A stretch of DNA of 35,592 bases, from the IMG/VR virus record IMGVR_UViG_3300022678_000066, positions 1-35,592 of that record. One strand, written 5' to 3'. Positions 31,090-35,592 of this stretch are shown here, piece after piece. Position 1 is the first letter of the stretch; every line of letters begins with the position of its first letter. A program made the translations under genes and the position numbers. This stretch comes from a virus. The notes under the pieces are model-generated. The model saw only the letters and a list, made by a program, of their open reading frames with translations. It searched no databases and was not told the origin of the DNA.

Positions 31090-31404
31090 ATGAAAGTTTT
31101 ATGTGATGGTGTTGAAGTCGTATCTTTGAGTGACAACCAGAAGAAAGTTTTAGCTTACAATATACCTTCTGATGCGCTTGATGCGGATCTGAAACGTCGT
31201 GTTGCGTGGGTATTGAATCACAAGTATGAGCAGGCTATGAAGAACTTTAGAGCAGAATGGGAACCTAAGTTGAAGGCTGATGGTGCTAAATCGTTGCCGT
31301 GTGGCGATGAAGACTTTTGTGCCCTCGTGTTTTCTCGTGCAGATTATAAAGATCGTTCAGCTCGTGATGCAGCTCAGAAGTTAGCAGATAGACAGAGTCA
31401 ATAA
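31090..31404 (+). CDS. Hypothetical 104-aa protein
   Basis: AAGGAAAATT before the ATG. Helical product with LKRRVAWVLNHKYEQAMKNFRAEWEPKLK and two Cys in SLPCGDEDFCALVFSRADY. Looks like a small soluble protein, not fibre-like. It shares one base with the next start (TAATG). Possibly a virion-associated or lysis-region protein; no family recognised. Confidence 0.65.
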   Translation: MKVLCDGVEVVSLSDNQKKVLAYNIPSDALDADLKRRVAWVLNHKYEQAMKNFRAEWEPKLKADGAKSLPCGDEDFCALVFSRADYKDRSARDAAQKLADRQSQ

Positions 31405-31586
31405 TGGTTAAGGTTGGGCTGTTTCTAAAGAAGCTCGCTATGCCTATCATTATGGCATTATCGTTTTTGTTTTATAAGTTTTTCCCGAAGGTTAAGCAGG
31501 ATAACCCGGTGGAAGAAGTTGTTGAGTATGTTATTGAAGCAACAACGGGTGAGGATATAGATTTAAGTCCAGAAACTCCGGAATAA
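31404..31586 (+). CDS. Small membrane protein, 60 aa, holin-like candidate
   Basis: One transmembrane helix near the N-terminus (LAMPIIMALSFLFYKFF), preceded by a basic segment and followed by an acidic tail (DNPVEEVVEYVIEATTGEDID). Ends the receptor-binding operon and is followed by a terminator. A late, single-helix membrane protein could be a pinholin or spanin-type lysis part, but no endolysin is visible. Confidence 0.6.
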   Translation: MVKVGLFLKKLAMPIIMALSFLFYKFFPKVKQDNPVEEVVEYVIEATTGEDIDLSPETPE

Positions 31587-31613
31587 TTACTATCTCCCAT
31601 TTTGTTGCGTTGT

Positions 31614-31652
31614 GCCGGTAGGAAGCCCCCATAACCTACCGGCTCTTTTTTA
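31614..31652 (+). terminator. Rho-independent terminator
   Basis: GCCGGTAGG (31614-31622) pairs with CCTACCGGC (31635-31643), 12-nt loop, followed by TCTTTTTTATTT. Closes the late rightward operon against the leftward recombination operon. Confidence 0.9.
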
Positions 31653-32234
31653 TTTATTAAGATGACCTATGAGTTCACTTGCTTGATTAGCATTAAGATT
31701 AGTAAGGGAGTCGGTATTATAATGTTCAAGAATTGCATTTAAGTCTTTATTCTTGTCTCGAATGAGTTTGTTTATAAAGCCTATCTGTTTTTCTGAGGCT
31801 TTATTATTTGAGTTTGGGCTATAACGACGTTGTGGCGTTCTTATTTCTCCAGTATCAGGATCGTAATTATCGGCATCATTATCATCAGCATCCAAGCAAA
31901 AAAAAGTACGTAGAAGATTTCGCATTCCATAGGATAAATTACTTCCAAATGACTGATTTGGATTTTGTCTATCGCTGGCAGCATCAAATAGAGGATACCC
32001 ACTTGCTTTCCTTTCACCGTCTATATGCTCAACTAAGAGGTGCAAAATGCGACTCTCTCCATTGCTTATTTCAAAATGGTATGAGAATCCATTCTCGGCT
32101 AAAGGCTTCTCTATAGCTTTTTTTATAGCTGTTATTGATGCGTATTCAAAATGCCCCTTTTTATCCTTACTGAGTTCGCCAAATTCAGATCGAGCTTTTA
32201 TGAGTGCTTTAGTAAAAGCAGTACGCGCTTCCAT
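31650..32234 (-). CDS. erf: Erf-family single-strand annealing protein
   Basis: 194 aa. Erf domain: KARSEFGELSKDKKGHFEYASITAIKKAIEKPLAENGF, then a central SFGSNLSYGMRNLL (95-108) and acidic DADDNDAD (115-122), the family's typical 'YARRY...DDD' core. A short C-terminal helical region (KASEKQIGFINKLIRDKN) resembles known Erf tails. It pairs ssDNA for recombination-based replication or circularisation. Last gene of a leftward operon; AAAGGAT 8 nt before the ATG; start shares bases with the upstream stop. Confidence 0.88.
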   Translation of the reverse strand: MEARTAFTKALIKARSEFGELSKDKKGHFEYASITAIKKAIEKPLAENGFSYHFEISNGESRILHLLVEHIDGERKASGYPLFDAASDRQNPNQSFGSNLSYGMRNLLRTFFCLDADDNDADNYDPDTGEIRTPQRRYSPNSNNKASEKQIGFINKLIRDKNKDLNAILEHYNTDSLTNLNANQASELIGHLNK

Positions 32235-32461
32235 TATGAGTTATCCTTTAGACTGTCTACAAACTGCTCAAGGAACAAATTATATTTTTCAGTCATTTGA
32301 TCGATAAGTTTTTGTTCTTTTACTGTTTCTTCTGCTGCACGTCCTCTCATATAAATAAGTGCTGTTATCATACGACTATCTATACCAGGTTCTTTCAAGA
32401 GCTCTGCAAGCTCGTCACATGCATAATTACGATATTTGTTGATATATGTTTTAATTGCCAT
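32234..32461 (-). CDS. Hypothetical 75-aa protein in the erf operon
   Basis: Helical, with RNYACDELAELLKEPGIDSRMITALIYMRGRAAEE, acidic overall. GGGAG 7 nt before the ATG at 32461, which lies 11 nt inside the upstream RHH gene. No family recognised; cotranscribed with erf, so perhaps a recombination or regulatory helper. Confidence 0.65.
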   Translation of the reverse strand: MAIKTYINKYRNYACDELAELLKEPGIDSRMITALIYMRGRAAEETVKEQKLIDQMTEKYNLFLEQFVDSLKDNS

Positions 32462-32627
32462 GGTCGTTCTCCCGTCGCTTTAGTTCAGCATGATACAGCT
32501 TAATTGCTTCACTGATAATCTCGCTTAACGATTTCTTTTCCCCCAAGGTTATATATATGGCATAAAGTTGCTCAAGTATCTTGTATGTGTCTTCATCAAA
32601 GTAGTACGTTTTCTTATATTTCTTCAT
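32451..32627 (-). CDS. Ribbon-helix-helix (CopG-like) protein
   Basis: 58 aa from ATG 32627 (longer frames upstream would cross the promoter). Strand KKTYYFDEDTYKILEQLY, then helices with SLSEIISEAIKLYHAELKRRE: the pattern of ribbon-helix-helix repressors. It is the first gene of the RHH - unknown - erf operon. Its promoter has two direct repeats between -35 and -10, and the predicted start of transcription falls at or next to the ATG, which suggests autoregulation and a leaderless mRNA. Confidence 0.75.
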   Translation of the reverse strand: MKKYKKTYYFDEDTYKILEQLYAIYITLGEKKSLSEIISEAIKLYHAELKRRENDHGN

Positions 32628-32632
32628 ACCTA

Positions 32633-32662
32633 TAAGTATGCCAGCATGCCAGCATTTGTCAA
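32633..32662 (-). promoter_or_regulatory. Promoter with tandem operator repeats for the RHH operon
   Basis: Read leftward: TTGACA (32662-32657, perfect -35), 18-nt spacer, TACTTA (32638-32633) as -10. The spacer contains ATGCTGGC twice, end to end, a typical pair of repressor half-sites. The -10 ends 6 nt before the ATG at 32627, so transcription should start at about the start codon. Confidence 0.75.
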
Positions 32663-32692
32663 GCAATAAGTGCATTCAGAGCGGGTACAGCT

Positions 32693-32830
32693 TTAAGCTT
32701 TTTCTTTTTTGATACGTTTTATGAGTTCTTGGATTTCTTGAGAGTGGGTAAAGATGATAGGTTGTTCGGAACGTGTACCCTGATGAGTTCGCGTTGCTGC
32801 CTTGGGGGGGTGATTTGCTTCGTTTTTCAC
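32693..32830 (-). CDS. Small 45-aa protein with GTG start
   Basis: GTG at 32830 with GGGAG 7 nt upstream in leftward reading. Product rich in polar and basic residues (NHPPKAATRTHQGTRSEQ), ending in a helix (SQEIQELIKRIKKEKA). Stop lies 30 nt before the promoter of the RHH operon. The stop and ribosome site support a real gene; no family recognised. Confidence 0.5.
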   Translation of the reverse strand: MKNEANHPPKAATRTHQGTRSEQPIIFTHSQEIQELIKRIKKEKA

Positions 32831-32869
32831 TACAGACTCCCGGTAAATAAAGATATTTCACGAAAAATC

Positions 32870-32897
32870 TTGCCAATAGCCCAGAATTATCTACACT
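32870..32897 (+). promoter_or_regulatory. Candidate promoter for the replication operon
   Basis: TTGCCA (32870-32875), 16-nt spacer, TACACT (32892-32897). The predicted transcript starts near 32905, giving a leader of about 120 nt that contains both inverted repeats upstream of the replication gene. Confidence 0.35.
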
Positions 32898-32933
32898 AAT
32901 GACAAAATTTTTCTATGAAATATTTAATTTTAC

Positions 32934-32992
32934 TAATTCCCCCTTTAGGAATTAACTAGTCCGAAAGTTTGAGACCTGGACGACTAGTTAAT
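32934..32992. promoter_or_regulatory. Two inverted repeats upstream of the replication gene; possible origin or operator
   Basis: TAATTCC/GGAATTA (32934-32940/32948-32954), 7 bp; and ATTAACTAGTC/GACTAGTTAAT (32951-32961/32982-32992), 11 bp perfect with a 20-nt spacer. The second covers an ATG at 32991, so a hairpin would hide that start. AT-rich flanks make this the best origin candidate, but direct iterons were not found. Confidence 0.5.
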
Positions 32993-33023
32993 GACTGACA
33001 ATAAGCAACGAAGGCGCTTATAT

Positions 33024-34346
33024 ATGAATAAGAATAAAGATCTAAGAAAAGAAAATCAAGTCCAAGTTGAAAGATTCCCATTATCTAGGGAATTTATGGA
33101 TGATCCTGAAATGTTTTGGGATCGTTCTACTAATTATGAGATTACTGCCTTCGATCGTTTTATAAGATTTTTACGTGATCATAATGGTCAAGCTGAGGTT
33201 TCGAATTATAGATTAGCGGAATTGTTTGGCTGTTCTGTTATTTCTGTCTGTCGTTGGAAGAAGCGTTGGGCAGAGCATGGCTTAATAAAGATAGAGAAGG
33301 TTATAGGGCAAGTTGTGCGTGAGTATGGAATGGGAACTGCACAACGACCAAGTCGTTATATTCTCAATAGTTATTTTATGACTGAAGAAGCAGAGCGTAC
33401 ATTGGGAGACATATTTGAGTCTGTCAAGTATCTCACTTTATCACTACTCATGGTAACGGGGTCTCTTTTTTCCCCTTACTCTATTGCCAATGAGAATTAT
33501 GAAAGAGTTAATAATAAAGCTATATGGATTAAAAATAATCTAGAGAGTCGTTCTGCAGGTGAGAATTTTGTAGGGCGATACATAGTGAGGAAGCTCGTGA
33601 AAAAAGGTACCGTGGTAATGGATCCGGTCAGAGTGATTGAGCATATTCCGAAACGCATTCGTGATATAAAAGTTATTAAGCTTACGCCTCATGGTATGAT
33701 GCGGCTCCTTTGTTTTTCTGATGAAGCAATTGACTGGGCAGAGCAGAGAATGAATGAGCGGAAGAAGTTTATTGTTGATGTGTTCAGTTATTTTGTGCAA
33801 CTATGTATGGAGTATTGCAAGATCCATAACATTGAGCCAGACTATGAGCAGTTTAATTTGGTGAAAGAATCGTATGGATATCGTGATGATAAGCCGATGG
33901 TCCATGTGAATGTAGTTTACCGAAGTAAGACTCTTGTTACTCCTCAGCAAAAGCAGTTTGGTGCTGATGGTATCGCTCATCCCCTTTCAGCACCAGACTC
34001 TTTTGCTACAAGCAAATCATTCGACGAACCAATCCAACATAAAATTCCTCAAACGGGAAAAGACTCAGACTTAGAACAAGGCGCACAGCTCTCCTCTTTG
34101 AGAGAAAATACATTGCTTGCAAATTCCCAGGCTTACCGCAAAAAAAGAACGATGCCTTATCAACCTACCTCTTTTGGAAGTTTGTCTCGCTCTGATTCAA
34201 AAATGGTTCAATCAGCTCAGCGTTGCAAAGAGCCACACCCTCTCAAAGAGTTTGATGAGGAAATTTTGAATAAGCATCGTACGTTTAAAGAGAAGCCAAA
34301 GCTTGATCCCGACAATGAATTTGTAAAAATATTAGGATTGATGTGA
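33024..34346 (+). CDS. Winged-helix replication initiator-like protein
   Basis: 440 aa from ATG 33024 (GAAGG 9 nt upstream); the longer ATG at 32991 sits in a hairpin. N-terminal winged helix: AEVSNYRLAELFGCSVISVCRWKKRWAEHGLIKIEKVIG, a helix-turn-helix and wing as in phage O-type replication proteins. The C-terminal third is basic and low-complexity. Followed with a 4-nt overlap by the RusA-like gene, so it is the replication operon. It likely binds the origin region upstream. No helicase or primase was seen, so the host must provide these. Confidence 0.75.
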   Translation: MNKNKDLRKENQVQVERFPLSREFMDDPEMFWDRSTNYEITAFDRFIRFLRDHNGQAEVSNYRLAELFGCSVISVCRWKKRWAEHGLIKIEKVIGQVVREYGMGTAQRPSRYILNSYFMTEEAERTLGDIFESVKYLTLSLLMVTGSLFSPYSIANENYERVNNKAIWIKNNLESRSAGENFVGRYIVRKLVKKGTVVMDPVRVIEHIPKRIRDIKVIKLTPHGMMRLLCFSDEAIDWAEQRMNERKKFIVDVFSYFVQLCMEYCKIHNIEPDYEQFNLVKESYGYRDDKPMVHVNVVYRSKTLVTPQQKQFGADGIAHPLSAPDSFATSKSFDEPIQHKIPQTGKDSDLEQGAQLSSLRENTLLANSQAYRKKRTMPYQPTSFGSLSRSDSKMVQSAQRCKEPHPLKEFDEEILNKHRTFKEKPKLDPDNEFVKILGLM

Positions 34347-34738
34347 AATTTATCGTCCCGGGGCGACCTGTCCCCCTCAAACGTCCACGCTTTGGATTAG
34401 GACGTGTATATGATGATCAAGTAGCGATAAAAAAGATTTATGCAGATTCTATACGTTATCAATATCTTCGTGGTCCATTACAAGAAGGACCTCTTGAGCT
34501 TAAAATAACCTTTTATTTTAAACGTCCACGGAAAAAGAAGAAAGATAGGTACCACTCATGTCGACCTGACTTATCAAATCTAGTGAAATTCATTGAAGAT
34601 GTGGCAATTGGCGTGCTCTACAAAGATGATGATTGCATAGCAAAGATTATTGCTGAAAAGAAGTATGGAGACATTGAAAAAACTGAGATAGAACTCAATC
34701 AATTAGACAATACGATGCAAGACGAGCCGTCATTATGA
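34343..34738 (+). CDS. rusA: RusA-family Holliday junction resolvase
   Basis: 131 aa, GTG start inside the stop of the replication gene, TTAGGA upstream. VPGRPVPLKRPR opening, then CRPDLSNLVKFIEDVAIGVLYKDDDCI: the family's PDxxN-x-x-K helix with later acidic DDD (95-97). D76 and the late Asp are present, but the second acidic position of the classic motif is Ser78, which may reduce activity or be a tolerated variant. It resolves four-way junctions left by recombination or before packaging. Its last 44 nt run antisense to the small membrane gene. Confidence 0.85.
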   Translation: MKFIVPGRPVPLKRPRFGLGRVYDDQVAIKKIYADSIRYQYLRGPLQEGPLELKITFYFKRPRKKKKDRYHSCRPDLSNLVKFIEDVAIGVLYKDDDCIAKIIAEKKYGDIEKTEIELNQLDNTMQDEPSL

Positions 34739-34832
34739 AAAGATATGCACCAAGTAAGTAACCTGGCGACAAATATTTACATGCTAAATGAGCACCAACA
34801 AGCGCAAGCATCACATCAACATATACTTTCAT
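34695..34832 (-). CDS. Small membrane protein downstream of speD, 45 aa
   Basis: ATG at 34832 overlaps the speD stop (ATGA), so it would be translated by coupling. Nearly all hydrophobic: VYVDVMLALVGAHLACKYLSPGYLLGAYLFIMTARLA, probably two membrane spans. It overlaps the rusA 3' end by 44 nt on the other strand, which reduces confidence. If real, it is the partner gene of exported SpeD; no family recognised. Confidence 0.5.
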   Translation of the reverse strand: MKVYVDVMLALVGAHLACKYLSPGYLLGAYLFIMTARLASYCLID

Positions 34833-35209
34833 CGCTTAACCACCTTTGATTGTATACCATGCGGTTTAAGCTTATCCACAAGTATTTCCTGGAAATGTTC
34901 CCAGTACGACTTGTCACCACAGGTAAAAAGATCAATATATATACTTCCATACTCAGGATAAGTATGTATACTCGCATGACTTTCATGCAAAACACAAACT
35001 GCAGTCATCCCTTGAGGATAAAATTCATGCTTACACACATCACAGAAGCGTGCACCACACATCCAGACAGCTTCAAGAAAAGACTCCAAGACAAACTTAT
35101 TATCATCAAGCTTCTCACACCCATGAAAAGATGCTATGTAGTGTTCACCAGTAAATTCATGGGCAGTTAACTGGACAGCAAGTAATAACAAACATAAGAT
35201 CTTTTTCAT
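34829..35209 (-). CDS. speD: S-adenosylmethionine decarboxylase with signal peptide
   Basis: 126 aa from ATG 35209, preceded by GGAG at 5 nt; the longer ATG at 35233 has no ribosome site. The enzyme makes decarboxylated SAM for spermidine synthesis and carries a pyruvoyl group from self-cleavage. Visible: ESHASIHTYPEYG with Ser77 (becomes pyruvoyl), His82, and FTCG with Cys97, at the +5 and +20 spacing of the T. maritima enzyme (Ser63, His68, Cys83). Full length for the bacterial type. Residues 1-16 are a signal peptide (MKK, LCLLLLAVQL, TA), which is not normal for this cytosolic enzyme. It faces the terS start and is a moron-type gene. Confidence 0.9.
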   Translation of the reverse strand: MKKILCLLLLAVQLTAHEFTGEHYIASFHGCEKLDDNKFVLESFLEAVWMCGARFCDVCKHEFYPQGMTAVCVLHESHASIHTYPEYGSIYIDLFTCGDKSYWEHFQEILVDKLKPHGIQSKVVKR

Positions 35210-35269
35210 CGGAGCTCCGGTAATTAAGTACAATGGAGAAGAGATAGCGTAGCGAACTAAGGGAAAAGT

Positions 35270-35592
35270 ATGAACAAAAAAGATAAAACGTCAAAAGCAA
35301 AAAAACGCAAGACTACTACTAAACCTAAGAAACAGTCAAAAGTGCAATCACGGTATAGAGAGAACTATTATTGTTTGATCAGTTGGCGCGAAATACCTTT
35401 TCCTAAAAGTCGAATTATCGATATGGCGAAAGACCTTCATCGTTTTTCTTATGACCTTGTTTTCAAAACTGATAACCCAGATCCATGCACGGTGCATTTT
35501 TGGAGAGCAAAAGTAGGACTCCCTCGTGGAACATATTTGCGCTGGTATGCGAAGTACCCCGAATTTAAATTGCTCGCTGATGAAGCAAAAGA
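35270..35592 (+). CDS. terS: Terminase small subunit, N-terminal part (runs off the window end)
   Basis: ATG at 35270 with AAGGGA about 6 nt upstream. N-terminus is a Lys-rich arm (MNKKDKTSKAKKRK, KPKKQSKVQ), then NYYCLISWREIPFPKSR and a helical segment leading into bases 1-313. Reading through the repeat, the gene continues to base 313 on the circle. Divergent from speD, whose start lies 60 nt away. Role as in the other part of the gene. Confidence 0.75.
   Translation, partial: MNKKDKTSKAKKRKTTTKPKKQSKVQSRYRENYYCLISWREIPFPKSRIIDMAKDLHRFSYDLVFKTDNPDPCTVHFWRAKVGLPRGTYLRWYAKYPEFKLLADEAK
35494..35592. repeat. 99-bp direct repeat, copy 2 (matches 1-99)
   Basis: Identical to bases 1-99; its reading frame is that of terS. 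Shows the window is one full circle. Confidence 0.95.

Noticed and set aside
32676-32876. Leftward 66-aa ORF
   Set aside because: No ribosome site and odd composition; the 45-aa GTG frame at 32693-32830 in the same place has a good ribosome site.
1-35592. tRNA or rRNA genes
   Set aside because: No cloverleaf or conserved rRNA segment was noticed in reading; a dedicated scan would be decisive.
35494-35592. Physical direct terminal repeat of the virion DNA
   Set aside because: It lies within terS and is exactly the size expected from an assembly overlap; collapsing it restores the gene.

Overview
The window is one complete, circularly permuted genome of a tailed phage with podovirus-type morphogenesis genes. 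Bases 1-99 are repeated exactly at 35494-35592, so the unique circle is 35,493 bp. The ends fall inside one gene, the small terminase subunit, which reads in frame across the junction (35270-35493 then 1-313, 178 aa). This looks like the overlap left when a circle or permuted concatemer is assembled, not a physical terminal repeat.

Layout. (1) Packaging: terS (across the junction) and terL (285-1640). (2) A leftward operon of small regulators (2725-1721: an excisionase-like HTH protein, an unknown, a Cys-rich protein). (3) A rightward cargo block (2903-6385): an AAA+ ATPase with a signal peptide, a 455-aa secreted protein built like a polymorphic toxin, an overlapping acidic small protein (candidate immunity) and two tiny membrane proteins, closed by two terminators. 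(4) Head genes (6681-15627): P22-like portal, scaffold, N4-gp56-type major capsid protein, decoration and adaptor proteins, interrupted by two leftward secreted paralogues (9196-9941) and a secreted protein between scaffold and capsid. (5) Tail and internal virion genes (15790-20948), one of them leftward. (6) A long receptor-binding region (21447-31081): an 849-aa protein with five ~114-aa repeats, four tandem fibre paralogues and three tandem C1q-like paralogues. (7) Replication and recombination (31650-34738): leftward RHH - unknown - Erf annealing protein, and rightward winged-helix replication protein - RusA-like resolvase. (8) A leftward pair, 35209-34695: S-adenosylmethionine decarboxylase with a signal peptide and a small membrane protein.

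Host. No tRNA, integrase, DNA polymerase or recognisable endolysin was found. At least six proteins carry N-terminal signal peptides, and three of those are unusual as exported proteins (AAA+ ATPase, SAM decarboxylase, toxin-like protein). Short signal peptides, low-GC coding sequence and this kind of cargo resemble what I know of protist-associated intracellular bacteria such as Dependentiae or Chlamydiae-like groups. This is an inference from style, not proof.

Most notable: the exported cargo (AAA+/toxin/immunity block and secreted SpeD), and an array of four small hairpins upstream of the capsid gene in which stem arms change in a compensating way while the loop stays constant.
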